Origin: Bacillota bacterium
GTDB taxonomy: Bacteria; Bacillota; Bacilli; Paenibacillales; Paenibacillaceae
DNA: 64,000 bases
Reading direction: 5' to 3'
Assembly (NCBI GenBank): GCA_023460795.1
Contig: JAEWPC010000058.1
Coordinates: forward strand, 62,001 to 126,000
The notes under the pieces are model-generated. The model ran no database searches. It was not told the origin of the DNA and saw only the letters and a list, made by a program, of their open reading frames with translations. Each line of letters starts with the position of its first letter. Position 1 is the first letter of the stretch. Shown here in pieces: positions 42,544 to 52,043 of the stretch. The position numbers and the translations under genes are program-made.

Positions 42544-43605
42544 TTACTCTATTAGTGTAGTTAAATAATTATAGCACATCCGCTCTATCGGCTTCTCGAG
42601 GGCTATATACCGCTGAAGACCGCTTTCGGCCGAACGAATCTGCGCGAGCAGCACGGAAGCGTCATCGACGCCGTCCCAATATCGTCCGAGAAAATGCAGG
42701 AAGACGTCGAGCTTGCGCAAGCGGACGAGAATCGGTATCGCCTCCACCTCTTCGCGGCTTAGTCGCAGCTTCTCGCCGAAACCGCTCAGCATCGCTTCGA
42801 TCTGCGAGAGGTCTTCCGAGTCGGATGGCTGCTCCGATTCGGATAACAAGCCCGCAACGATTACCGCTAGCTCCATGACGCGTACATCCCAGGTGCAGAA
42901 CTCGAAATCGAGCACGGCGGTCATGTTCTGACCGCCTAGCAGATTGCTATGGTTGATATCGCCATGGATAAGCTGATGGGGCAACTCTCGCAATCTAGGA
43001 AGGAAGCTTCGAATATCTCCCAGCGCCTGCCCGATAACCGCGAGACGTCCCGCTTCCGCCGCGAACGCCTCGGGCGGCTCAGAACAGAACGAGGCGACTC
43101 TATCGGGCGTACATAACGGATGCGCCTGATCCAGTTCGTAATACGGAGGATATTGCGGTTTGATGGCGTTATGTACATGCGCGAGAGCGATGCTAAGCTG
43201 CGCGGCAGCGGCTCCGATCGAGGCGGCAACCCGTGAGTCCTTCCCCGTAGGCCGATCCCCTTCAAGGTAAGGGAACACGCAAGCTAACCGCTCCGTGCCA
43301 TCTCCCGTGAAGACGTAAGACGAACCGTCCCGAGCCAAGATCGGGCATGGCACGTTGAACGGCAACGCCATCTCGTTAAGCTCGCGCAGCACCGCATGCT
43401 CGAAGGCGACTTTGGACGCTTCCCGATGCGTCTCGTAAATCCGCAGCACCCATCTGCGTCCTTCCGCTTGCACGTATCGCGTCGTATTGTTCCAACCGGT
43501 CTTTCCTTCGGTTATGCTCCATTCGCCGTCCGGCCAATATTGCTCCAGTACGTCATCGAATGGGGTCGCTGCCATTCTCCTAGCCTGCTGTCGTTGCTCG
43601 GTCAT
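42544..43605 (-). CDS. Aminoglycoside phosphotransferase-like (APH) kinase
   Basis: A 353-residue small-molecule kinase fold with Brenner's motif LIHGDINHSNLL (about 217-228) and the metal motif AVLDFEFC (about 235). Members phosphorylate aminoglycosides, choline, hygromycin or sugars; the substrate cannot be read here. It overlaps the GNAT gene by 26 bp. The start is ATG at 43605 (GGGAGA 6 bp upstream), inside the end of the GNAT gene. Confidence 0.85.
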   Translation of the reverse strand: MTEQRQQARRMAATPFDDVLEQYWPDGEWSITEGKTGWNNTTRYVQAEGRRWVLRIYETHREASKVAFEHAVLRELNEMALPFNVPCPILARDGSSYVFTGDGTERLACVFPYLEGDRPTGKDSRVAASIGAAAAQLSIALAHVHNAIKPQYPPYYELDQAHPLCTPDRVASFCSEPPEAFAAEAGRLAVIGQALGDIRSFLPRLRELPHQLIHGDINHSNLLGGQNMTAVLDFEFCTWDVRVMELAVIVAGLLSESEQPSDSEDLSQIEAMLSGFGEKLRLSREEVEAIPILVRLRKLDVFLHFLGRYWDGVDDASVLLAQIRSAESGLQRYIALEKPIERMCYNYLTTLIE

Positions 43606-44146
43606 CGCTTGTCTCCCATTCCGAACGCAATAAACCCATCTGAATGACGTCGACGTATCGACCGTTCTTATACAATCGCTGGCGGAGCCGTCCTTCCTCT
43701 TGGAACCCGCATTTCCGATAGCATCGGATGGCGCGTACGTTATAGTCGTATACTTGAAGCTCTAGCCGATTGAGGTTCAACTCCTTGAAAGCGAACCTGG
43801 CGAGCAGCTGGAGCGCCTCCGTCCCGATGCCGAGTCCTAAATATTCGGGAAAGCCGATGACGATTCCGATCGTTCCGACCCGATTCTTCCAATCGATCGT
43901 ATCCAGGTTAATCGATCCGATATATTGCTCGGACCCGTGCTCGCAGATGACGAAGCCGCGGCCGTCCGGCTTGCCCTCCAGCATCGAATCGAGGAAGTCC
44001 TCCGTCGATTGCTGCGTATGCGGATATAGGAAGATGTCGGACAGGTTACTTACGATCTCCGGGTTGTTGACCCACAGACGAATCCAAGGCAAGTCTTCCT
44101 TGCGGAATTCCCGAAGCTTGATTCTCTCGCCGAACAAGTGCGGCAT
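43580..44146 (-). CDS. GNAT N-acetyltransferase, RimJ/RimL type
   Basis: A 188-residue acetyltransferase: GERIKLREFRKEDLPWIRLWVNN at the start, the acetyl-CoA loop IGFPEYLGLGIGTEAL (motif A) and RCYRKCGFQEEGRLRQRLY (motif B). RimL-type proteins acetylate ribosomal proteins or small amines; the substrate is unknown. It begins 2 bp after the HD-domain gene on the same strand. Confidence 0.9.
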   Translation of the reverse strand: MPHLFGERIKLREFRKEDLPWIRLWVNNPEIVSNLSDIFLYPHTQQSTEDFLDSMLEGKPDGRGFVICEHGSEQYIGSINLDTIDWKNRVGTIGIVIGFPEYLGLGIGTEALQLLARFAFKELNLNRLELQVYDYNVRAIRCYRKCGFQEEGRLRQRLYKNGRYVDVIQMGLLRSEWETSDDRATTAG

Positions 44147-44147
44147 C

Positions 44148-44771
44148 TTATTTCACCTCGTTCGGATCATCGTACAGGATCCCCTGCTCGACGGATCGCT
44201 GCAGAATGTCTTGCGTGAACCGCCAAAGAGTATCCGACACCGACTCGACGACGGCAAGCCGCTTCAGCACTTGAGACCGGACGATGCCGTTCTTCAGCCA
44301 GCTGTAGCCGCCCGTATAATAGTTGTTAATGACCGGATGCAGACGGTCGATCGCGGCGGCGTACTTCGCCTCCATCGTCTCGCCGTCTTCGAACTCGCGC
44401 CATAGCTGCATCCATTCGGCCTTCTGGTCGTCCGGCAGCATGCCGAACAACCGATTCGCGGCGGCCTGCTCCCGCTCCGCCTTATCTTCATAGCCTTGCG
44501 TATCGTAGGCGAACGTATCGCCGGCATCGATCTCCACGAGATCGTGAAGCAGAAGCATCCGGATGATCCGATTCAAGTCCAGCCCCGGCTCGTTCGCATG
44601 TTCGTATAACAGCATCGCCATGACCGAAGCTTGCCAGCTGTGCTCCGCCGTGTTCTCGAAGCGGCTGCGGTCTAGGATGAACGTTTTCCTAAGAACGTTC
44701 TTCAGCTTGTCTATCTCGGCAATAAAAGCGATCTGCCCGCTTAGTCTGTCGCTCTTCCACTGTTCCGTCAT
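44148..44771 (-). CDS. HD-domain hydrolase (YfbR-like)
   Basis: A 207-residue HD-superfamily protein with the metal ligands NTAEHSW (His and Asp nearby), LLHDLVEIDAGDT and later ALDRLHPVINNY. The family includes 5'-deoxynucleotidases, acting in dNTP salvage. It is the upstream gene of a three-gene group (HD, GNAT, APH). Confidence 0.85.
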   Translation of the reverse strand: MTEQWKSDRLSGQIAFIAEIDKLKNVLRKTFILDRSRFENTAEHSWQASVMAMLLYEHANEPGLDLNRIIRMLLLHDLVEIDAGDTFAYDTQGYEDKAEREQAAANRLFGMLPDDQKAEWMQLWREFEDGETMEAKYAAAIDRLHPVINNYYTGGYSWLKNGIVRSQVLKRLAVVESVSDTLWRFTQDILQRSVEQGILYDDPNEVK

Positions 44772-44927
44772 CGTTGCGTTCCTCCGTTATTTGCGGATAA
44801 TAGCTCTATATGACATATTGTATCATGGCTCGCAGGCCCGTTCATATTCCGTTCATATCGATGCGTCATTATAATGAATATACTCGGGTGCGACTAGTCG
44901 ATATCGCGCCGCTAGGAGATGAGCCTT

Positions 44928-45599
44928 ATGACCACGATTCTCGTAGTCGATGACGATCCGCACATTCGCGAGCTTGTCGGCGTGTTCCTCAAGCAGGAAG
45001 GGTTCGCGGTGATGGAAGCGACCGATGGCCTTGATGCGCTCGCGAAGCTGGAGAAGTCTTCGGCGGACCTCGTCGTGCTTGATATCATGATGCCGCAGAT
45101 GGACGGGTTCGAGCTTTGCCGCGAGCTGCGGGAGCTGTACGATATGCCGCTGCTGATGCTAACCGCCATGGGCGAGACGACCCAGAAGGTCAAAGGCTTC
45201 GCGCTCGGAACCGACGATTATCTCGTGAAGCCGTTCGAGCCCGTCGAATTGGTCGCTCGCGTGAAAGCGCTGCTGAAGCGATACAAAATTTCGGTGTCGC
45301 AGCAAGTGACGGTCGGACGCGTCCAGCTCGATCGCTCGACGTTCCAAGTGAAGTTCGGCGATAACCACCTTACGCTGCCGCTAAAAGAGTTCGAGCTTCT
45401 ATTCAAGCTGGCTAGCTATCCGGGCAAAACGTTCTCGCGGGAGCAATTGATCGAACAAATCTGGGGTTACGATTACGAAGGCGACGAACGCACGGTAGAC
45501 GTTCACATTAAGCGGTTAAGGGAAAGATTCGAGGAAGAGGAAAGCGGATTTCGGATTACGACGATTCGCGGACTCGGTTACCGACTGGAGGCCCAATAA
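44928..45599 (+). CDS. OmpR-family response regulator (HssR-like)
   Basis: A 223-residue regulator with Asp8-Asp9-Asp10 and phospho-acceptor Asp52, DDYLVKPF, and a winged helix (PLKEFELLFKLASYPGKTF; ERTVDVHIKRLRERF; RGLGYRLEAQ). An ATG at 44919 is in frame but TAGGAG lies 9 bp before the ATG at 44928, which gives a canonical N-terminus (MTTILVVDDD). It is immediately followed by the sensor kinase gene and resembles the HssRS haem-sensing group; no hrtAB-type target is adjacent, so the assignment is tentative. Confidence 0.92.
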   Translation: MTTILVVDDDPHIRELVGVFLKQEGFAVMEATDGLDALAKLEKSSADLVVLDIMMPQMDGFELCRELRELYDMPLLMLTAMGETTQKVKGFALGTDDYLVKPFEPVELVARVKALLKRYKISVSQQVTVGRVQLDRSTFQVKFGDNHLTLPLKEFELLFKLASYPGKTFSREQLIEQIWGYDYEGDERTVDVHIKRLRERFEEEESGFRITTIRGLGYRLEAQ

Positions 45600-46844
45600 A
45601 TGAGGCTGCATGGCAAACCATCGCGGTTCAAGCTATTCCGACGCCTTCAAGAGGCGCATATCCGAGGCCACGAGCGGATGAATGCGGAGAACGCTGCTTA
45701 TTACGAGGAGCTGCTGCGGAAGCACGGCGGCGTCATCAACCAGGGCGTGAAGTTTAAGCTGCCCCCTGCACCCAAAAGCTGGATCATCCTCGGTCTATCG
45801 ATATTTTTCGGAACGTTGCTGATCGATTACTTATTATCCTACTTCCTCGTATACCTGATCTACGAAAGATGGTTCCCCGACTATTACGACACGATAGGCC
45901 GCCACTTGCTGACCGTACTGTTGATGATGATCGTCTTCGGCACCCTCGTCACGATCGTTCGTCTGTTCTTCGACCCCGGTCGGTCGCAGATTAGCATGTT
46001 CGTCGCCTGGATGGGCGCGATGCGCCGCATGTCCAAAGGCGACTTCGACGTGACGCTCGACTTCGATGCCCGGTACACCGGACAGATGGGCGTCATCGTC
46101 CAGAACTTCAATCAGATGGTCGCCGCGCTCAGGGAGATGGAACGAATGCGGCAGGAGTTCATTTCCAACGTCTCGCACGAATTCCAGTCGCCATTAACGT
46201 CGATCAGCGGATTTGCGCGAGCGTTGCAGAACAACGATCTCCCCCCGGAAACCCGTAAGCACTACCTGGACATCATCGAGCTCGAAAGCGTCCGTCTATC
46301 GCGTCTAAGCGACAATTTGCTCAAGTTGACCTCACTGGAATCGAAGCATCACCCGTTCGAGCCCGGCTCGTATCGTCTCGATCGGCAAATTCGCCGAATC
46401 GTGCTGGCCTGCGAGCCGTTGTGGCAGGAGAAGAACATCGAGATCGACATCGATCTCCCGTCTCTGCCGATTACGGCGGACGAAGAGCTGCTGGACCAAG
46501 TGTGGATCAATCTATTGAACAACAGCATCAAGTTTACTCCCGTCGGCGGAACGGTCTCGATAGGAGTCACCGTCGCGGATGGCAGATACCTCATCGAAGT
46601 CGCGGACAGCGGAAGCGGAATCCCGGAGGAGCATCTCCCTCATCTGTTCGAACGTTTCTATAAAGCGGATCAATCGCGAAGCCGCATCGGCGAGAGCAAC
46701 GGCAGCGGACTTGGCTTGTCGATCGTTCGCAAAATCGTCGAGATGCACGAAGGCACCGTATTCGCCGGCAATCGCGCCGGCGGAGGCGCCGTGTTCACGG
46801 TTCATCTCCCCGTTCACGCGGGGCCGAACGCCAAACGTCTATAA
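45600..46844 (+). CDS. Sensor histidine kinase
   Basis: A 414-residue kinase starting at the base after the regulator's stop codon. A hydrophilic N-terminus (1-58), two membrane helices (about 60-85 and 103-125) with only a short loop between, HAMP (about 125-180), HisKA (SHEFQSPLTS, His193) and HATPase (LLNNSIKFTP, VADSGSGIP, SGLGLSIV). The small extracytoplasmic loop means sensing may occur in the membrane. Confidence 0.93.
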   Translation: MRLHGKPSRFKLFRRLQEAHIRGHERMNAENAAYYEELLRKHGGVINQGVKFKLPPAPKSWIILGLSIFFGTLLIDYLLSYFLVYLIYERWFPDYYDTIGRHLLTVLLMMIVFGTLVTIVRLFFDPGRSQISMFVAWMGAMRRMSKGDFDVTLDFDARYTGQMGVIVQNFNQMVAALREMERMRQEFISNVSHEFQSPLTSISGFARALQNNDLPPETRKHYLDIIELESVRLSRLSDNLLKLTSLESKHHPFEPGSYRLDRQIRRIVLACEPLWQEKNIEIDIDLPSLPITADEELLDQVWINLLNNSIKFTPVGGTVSIGVTVADGRYLIEVADSGSGIPEEHLPHLFERFYKADQSRSRIGESNGSGLGLSIVRKIVEMHEGTVFAGNRAGGGAVFTVHLPVHAGPNAKRL

Positions 46845-46846
46845 CC

Positions 46847-47140
46847 TTATTTCATGGCCTGCTGATTGAGGATGTAACGCAGAAACAGCGCTTGAAGCTC
46901 CCGCGAAGAGCGCGTTCTCGTCTTTCCCATCATGCAGGCCATGTGGTTTTTGACCGTCTTCAGGGCAATGTGGAACATCGCTCCGATCTCTTCGTTCCGA
47001 AGTCCGAACAAGACGAGCGCGCGCAGCAGCTCGGTCTCTCGTGCCGTCAACCCGTAACGTTCCCCGAACTTGCTCACCGCGAGTCCCGACTCCGTATCCG
47101 CGAGGCTAGCGACCTCCCAATGGTGCATATTCGTTAACAT
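46847..47140 (-). CDS. Small LuxR-type HTH protein
   Basis: A 97-residue protein consisting almost only of a LuxR/GerE helix-turn-helix (YGLTARETELLRALVLFGLRNEEIGAMFHIALKTVKNHMACMM). Short GerE-like regulators act in spore coat or stationary-phase control; here the role is unknown. It is divergent from the hybrid kinase gene across 145 bp with shared repeats, and its 3' end lies only 2 bp from the stop of the kinase at 45600-46844. Confidence 0.85.
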   Translation of the reverse strand: MLTNMHHWEVASLADTESGLAVSKFGERYGLTARETELLRALVLFGLRNEEIGAMFHIALKTVKNHMACMMGKTRTRSSRELQALFLRYILNQQAMK

Positions 47141-47197
47141 GAATTACCTCCGAATCTATTTTTTCTACTTCCGATACTATTGCCCGGCTTTGTCTCA

Positions 47198-47225
47198 TGT
47201 TAGGATAAGAAGAAAGTGTTAGGAT
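47198..47225. promoter_or_regulatory. Direct repeat TGTTAGGAT upstream of the hybrid kinase
   Basis: TGTTAGGAT is at 47198-47206 and 47217-47225. The same 8-mer TGTTAGGA is inverted at 51171-51178, just before the regulator gene, with CCTAACA at 51113-51119 and TGTTAG at 51151-51156 nearby. A common binding site for the RR at 51201 is plausible. Confidence 0.45.
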
Positions 47226-47285
47226 CTTTCCATAATCATTGTGAGATGGATATGAAAATAACTCATAGATTCCGTTGGGGGGTGC

Positions 47286-50200
47286 GTGACGCGCATGTTC
47301 CGCTCGCTGCGCTTCAAGATTATCGTCTTCCTGATCATCGCGAACGGTCTATCCTTCGTTGCGATGAGCATTATTAGCTACGAGGTTTCCAACAAGCGCA
47401 TGAACGCACAGCTCGAAAAGCAGAGCATGGTCGACTTAAGCAATACGGTATCGAATTTGAATACGATGCTCTCCCTGCGTCTCCATGAAGCCGAGGTACT
47501 AACGGAATCCGAAGATCTCCGCAACGGGTCGAATTCAGTGAAGCTGAACTCCCTGAAGCAACATATCGTGAAATCCGGCATTCATTATGAACACATCGGT
47601 ATCGCCGAACGGACCGGAGCTTTAACGTTAGCGGATGGCGGAAGCGTTCAAGTCGGACGGCTTCCCGCTTTTCAACAGGCTTTACTCGGCATTAGCAGCA
47701 TTTCCGATCCGGTGCTTGATGCCGGAGGCAAGCCGATCGTGTGGCTGTTCATCCCATTGTTCGATCTGGGTAACCCGGACTGGAGAATTACCGAGGTGGC
47801 CGCGTTTGCCGTCGATTCGTACACGTTGTTCTACCCTATTCTATCCGTGAAGTCCGACGACTACGATGACAGCGCTTTCACTCTCGTCGACCGAGAGATG
47901 AACCTGCTTCATAACTCTTCTATACCGGAATATATTCTTCAGCGGAATTACGTTCGGGACGAGCCGTCGTCCTCTTCGTTCGCGGAGCAAATCCGAAGTA
48001 CCGAACAAGGGAACGGCGAAGTGTATTTGTTCGGACGGGTGCTTAAGCTGTTCTACGTGAAGGTTCCCGGCCACGATTGGTACGCCGTTTACACCGTCGC
48101 CAAGAAAGAGTTCGAAGCGCCGCTGAGATCCGTCCTTTGGAATAACATGACTTATATCGGAGCCGCGGAGATCGCACTCGGCGTGTTCCTGTACTTATTC
48201 ACGAGCAGGATGATCTTAAGCCGGTTGAATCAAATCGTCGGCGCTACCCGGCAAGTCGCTTCCGGCGACTTCTACACGTTGCCTATACCGACGCGAAGCA
48301 AGGACGAGCTCGGCACGCTCGCCGACTCCGTGAATTCGATGACCGAGAAGCTTCGATATTTGTTCGAGCCGTTCCAGACGTTCATTAAGCACTATAAATA
48401 CGCGATGATCGTAACGGACGCGGCCTTTCGAGTGACTGCGTTCAATACGCGCGCGCAAGAGATGCTGGGCTATTCGGAACCCGAAGTCATCGGCAAGCGC
48501 ATGCTCCTTCACTGGTACGATCCGAATCAAGTTCAGACGCGCGCCAGGAAGTATTCGGAACAGATAAGCGCGCGGATGGAAGCGGACGAATCGGTTATTT
48601 TCGCGCCGACTTTGAACGGACTCCAAGCGGATTCCGAGTGGATCCTGCACGCGAAGAACGGCAGCAAAATACTCGTATCGAGCATTCCGAGCGTCATGCG
48701 TCACCCGGACGGCACTACCAAAGGATACGTGCTGCTTGTTCGGGATATCAACGAGCTCAAGCAGACGGCGGCGACGAATACGCGTCTGTTCGAAATTATG
48801 GAAAGCGCTCACGATATGATCAGCACGTTCGATCTGCACGGGCGGATGTTCTACGTGAATCAAGCCGGGCTCGCGTTCCTCGGCATCGAAGAACTGAACG
48901 AATCGAACAATCAAATCAAGAACTACTTGACGATATCGAACGCCCTTCAGTTCGCCGACGGACTTCAGATCGCGGAACGAATGGGCTTCTGGCAAAGCGA
49001 AACCGAATTCGTGCACGCAGGAGGAGAGCTTCAGACCGTCTCCATGATCGTCGTCCCCCATCGTTCAGACGACGGGGGCGAGACGTTCTACTCGACGATC
49101 GTGCGCGATATGACCGACCGGAAGGCGATCGAACGCCAACTCCTGCAAGCGAAGGAAGCCGCCGACGAGGCGAACGAAGCCAAGAGCTCGTTCCTCGCGC
49201 GGATGAGTCATGAAATCCGGACTCCGCTCAATGGAATTATTGGACTAACGTATCTGCTTCAAAAATCGGATTTGACGGCGATTCAGCAAGACTATCTGAG
49301 ACAGATCACCGATTCTTCGCACAATCTGCTGCATATTTTGAACGCGGTACTTGATTTCTCGAAGCTAGAAGCCGATAAATTATCTTTGGAGCATGTTCCG
49401 TTCCGCTTGGAAGAATCGATCATGCGGCTTGGCGGCATGTTCTCCGTGCTGCTTGGCCCTAAACCTGTCGACTTTATGATCCAATCGGATCCACGGATTC
49501 CCGCCGAGCTGATCGGCGATCCGACGAGGCTGGAGCAAGTGCTGCTGAACTTAGGCAGCAACGCGATCAAGTTCACGAACGAAGGCTTGATCGAGATGCA
49601 GATTACACTTATAGATATCACGGACGAGCAGGCGACGCTATCGTTCTCCGTCAGCGACACTGGGATCGGGATGACGCCGGACCAGCTAAGCAGGTTGTTC
49701 ACTCCGTTCGTGCAAGCCGACGATAAGACAAGCCGCAAATACGGCGGAACAGGACTCGGGCTTGTCATCTCTCATTCCTTGGTTGACAGAATGGGCGGGG
49801 ATATTCAAGTGGTAAGCACGCATCATGTCGGAAGCACGTTCTCGTTCAGCTTGCGATTCGAGCTGACTGAACCCGCGCAGCGTACCCACTCACAAGCGAG
49901 CTTCAACCGTCGCGTGCTCGTCTTGGAGGATCAGCCGATCGTCGGTCTCCTTTGGCGGCAGTTGCTCGAAACCATGGGCTGCGAATGTTCGATCGCCAGC
50001 TGCTTTGAAGAAATTCTGGAGTTGCTCAAGCCATCGCGATGGAACATCGCGATTATCGATATGGAAGCCGGAGATATGCATGGCGAAGAAACATGGGCGA
50101 CATGGATCGGTACGCTGCGTGATCACGGCGTCAAAGTCGTCTCCTCTACTTCTTTACTCGGGAGAGATGCCCTTCAATACGTAGCGGATGAACTGAAGCC

Positions 50201-51107
50201 TGATGCCGTCATTACGAAACCCGTGTCGTCGATGCAAATTCGTCGAATGCTGGAAGTTGTCGCAACGGACGCGGAGTTTAGGAATGAAGCCGCAGCCTTT
50301 TCCGAGTCCGAGTCCGTTCGCCCAGATACGAGCCAAGTCGCCCAAACCGCAGCTTACAGCGTTCTTGTGGTGGACGATCAAGAACTCAATCGTCTTGTCG
50401 CGCAGCAGCTGCTCGAGGAGCACGGCTTCGACGTGCGTCTCGCCGGAAGCGGCGAGTCAGCGATTCGCGCGGTAGCCGACCAGTTACCGGATGCCGTTCT
50501 CATGGATTTGCACATGCCCGAGATGGACGGAATAGAGACAACGATACAACTTCGCAAGCTGTACAACCCTGAGCGGCTTCCGATTATCGCGCTGACCGCG
50601 GACGTTACCGAGGAACAGCATCAGAAGTGTCAGGCTTCAGGGATGAACGATATCGTCACGAAACCGATTAACCCGTCCGTGCTGATCTCGACGCTCTCCC
50701 GCTATCTTCAACAGGACGTCGCGTCTAAGTCTAATTCTGCTCCGGCAGCCGATAAAGTCCAAGATACGCCGTACTTGCAAACTACGATCGCGCTGAACCG
50801 GTTATCCGGCAAACGGCAGCTTTACGTTCAGTTGTTGGAGAAATTCGTCGACCAATATTCGAACGTCGCGCAGCAATTGCAAGCCTTATCCGCCGACCCG
50901 AACCTCGAGCCGGCGATCAGATTGGCCCATTCGCTTAGCGGCGCATCCGGACACTTGGGAGCGGCCAATCTGCAATATGCAGCCACTTCGCTTGAGCAAG
51001 CGCTTAGTAACGGACAAGACGGCCATTCGGAGCTGCGGCAAGTAGAGCAAGCTCTATCCAAGACGATATCGCACATTCGTGCATTCATTCGACAAAAAAG
51101 TCATTAG
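47286..51107 (+). CDS. Hybrid sensor histidine kinase (Cache-HAMP-PAS-PAS-HK-REC-REC-Hpt)
   Basis: A 1273-residue phosphorelay protein. In order: membrane helix 1 (about 9-30), extracytoplasmic Cache-like domain (31-278), helix 2 (about 283-307), HAMP (about 307-360), two PAS domains (about 370-485 and 495-615), HisKA with SHEIRTPLNG (His642), HATPase (GSNAIKF, VSDTGIGM, GGTGLGL), a first receiver (Asp925 in IIDMEAG), a second receiver (VLVVDDQ; Asp1074 in LMDLHMP) and an Hpt domain (LAHSLSGASGHLG, His1215). It starts with GTG at 47286 after GGGGGG. A complete relay is encoded in one chain, feeding the RR downstream. Confidence 0.93.
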   Translation: MTRMFRSLRFKIIVFLIIANGLSFVAMSIISYEVSNKRMNAQLEKQSMVDLSNTVSNLNTMLSLRLHEAEVLTESEDLRNGSNSVKLNSLKQHIVKSGIHYEHIGIAERTGALTLADGGSVQVGRLPAFQQALLGISSISDPVLDAGGKPIVWLFIPLFDLGNPDWRITEVAAFAVDSYTLFYPILSVKSDDYDDSAFTLVDREMNLLHNSSIPEYILQRNYVRDEPSSSSFAEQIRSTEQGNGEVYLFGRVLKLFYVKVPGHDWYAVYTVAKKEFEAPLRSVLWNNMTYIGAAEIALGVFLYLFTSRMILSRLNQIVGATRQVASGDFYTLPIPTRSKDELGTLADSVNSMTEKLRYLFEPFQTFIKHYKYAMIVTDAAFRVTAFNTRAQEMLGYSEPEVIGKRMLLHWYDPNQVQTRARKYSEQISARMEADESVIFAPTLNGLQADSEWILHAKNGSKILVSSIPSVMRHPDGTTKGYVLLVRDINELKQTAATNTRLFEIMESAHDMISTFDLHGRMFYVNQAGLAFLGIEELNESNNQIKNYLTISNALQFADGLQIAERMGFWQSETEFVHAGGELQTVSMIVVPHRSDDGGETFYSTIVRDMTDRKAIERQLLQAKEAADEANEAKSSFLARMSHEIRTPLNGIIGLTYLLQKSDLTAIQQDYLRQITDSSHNLLHILNAVLDFSKLEADKLSLEHVPFRLEESIMRLGGMFSVLLGPKPVDFMIQSDPRIPAELIGDPTRLEQVLLNLGSNAIKFTNEGLIEMQITLIDITDEQATLSFSVSDTGIGMTPDQLSRLFTPFVQADDKTSRKYGGTGLGLVISHSLVDRMGGDIQVVSTHHVGSTFSFSLRFELTEPAQRTHSQASFNRRVLVLEDQPIVGLLWRQLLETMGCECSIASCFEEILELLKPSRWNIAIIDMEAGDMHGEETWATWIGTLRDHGVKVVSSTSLLGRDALQYVADELKPDAVITKPVSSMQIRRMLEVVATDAEFRNEAAAFSESESVRPDTSQVAQTAAYSVLVVDDQELNRLVAQQLLEEHGFDVRLAGSGESAIRAVADQLPDAVLMDLHMPEMDGIETTIQLRKLYNPERLPIIALTADVTEEQHQKCQASGMNDIVTKPINPSVLISTLSRYLQQDVASKSNSAPAADKVQDTPYLQTTIALNRLSGKRQLYVQLLEKFVDQYSNVAQQLQALSADPNLEPAIRLAHSLSGASGHLGAANLQYAATSLEQALSNGQDGHSELRQVEQALSKTISHIRAFIRQKSH

Positions 51108-51200
51108 ACGAACCTAACAGGGCAAGTTATAATAGACACATAAATGAAAATGTTAGCAAAATATGAGCCTTCCTAACACTTTACTAAAGGGTGTGATCTT

Positions 51201-51914
51201 GTGACGAAAGCGCTCGTAATCGAAGATGATCCGATCATCGGAGAAATGCTGACTTTGTATTTAGTTGAAGAGCATTTCGCAGTGCATCGGGTCGATACCG
51301 CTCGGGAAGGATTACAGGCGATACATACGTTCGAACCCGATATCATCTTGCTAGACCTCATGCTTCCAGACGCGGCCGGAACGGAGTTATGCGCGCAAGT
51401 TCGCGGCGTAACCGATCTGCCTCTGATCGTCATATCGATGAAATCGGCCGTCGCCGACAGAATTCAAGCGATTAGCTCCGGTGCGGACGACTATCTATGC
51501 AAGCCGTTCAGCATGCAAGAATTGAAAGTCAGAATGAATGCCGTGCTCAGGCGCTATTCGCAGCAGCCCGTGCTGACGACCGCGGGAACAGCGGCCAATC
51601 TTGATCAACAGTCTCTTGCCTTGCCTGCGCAAGGAATCGCTCTCGATCTGGAGCGAAGAACGATCGTCATCAACGGCGAACATATCGAGACCACGTTCTC
51701 CGAGTATGAAATCATGAAGCTATTCGTACAGCATCCCGGTCGCGTATTCACTAGAGAAGAGCTCATTAACGCCGTTCGCGGCATCGATTCCTTCATTAAC
51801 GACAGAGCCATCGATGTCCATGTCACCAATCTGCGGCGCAAGCTAGAGAAGAATCCTAAAGAGCCCCAATATATTAAGACGGTATGGGGCGTCGGATATA
51901 AGTTTATGAAGTGA
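51201..51914 (+). CDS. OmpR-family response regulator
   Basis: A 237-residue regulator: receiver domain (VIEDDPIIGEML, Asp52, SAVADR, DDYLCKPF) and winged helix (TFSEYEIMKLFVQHPGRVF; DRAIDVHVTNLRRKL; WGVGYKFMK). It follows the hybrid kinase by 93 bp with an internal promoter (TATAAT at 51128-51133) and a group of TGTTAG/CCTAACA words, so it may be autoregulated. The GTG start has AAAGGGTG upstream. It is the likely phosphate acceptor from the Hpt domain. Confidence 0.93.
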   Translation: MTKALVIEDDPIIGEMLTLYLVEEHFAVHRVDTAREGLQAIHTFEPDIILLDLMLPDAAGTELCAQVRGVTDLPLIVISMKSAVADRIQAISSGADDYLCKPFSMQELKVRMNAVLRRYSQQPVLTTAGTAANLDQQSLALPAQGIALDLERRTIVINGEHIETTFSEYEIMKLFVQHPGRVFTREELINAVRGIDSFINDRAIDVHVTNLRRKLEKNPKEPQYIKTVWGVGYKFMK

Positions 51915-52043
51915 CGTCTCTTCTCCCCTCGCGCCTTCTCGGGACTTATCCGGGAAGGCGCTTATTGTTGTTGAGTTTCAGCTCGCATCAAGCTTATAAT
52001 AGGAAAGTTGCAACCTTAAAACGGATGAAAAAGGTGCTTTATC

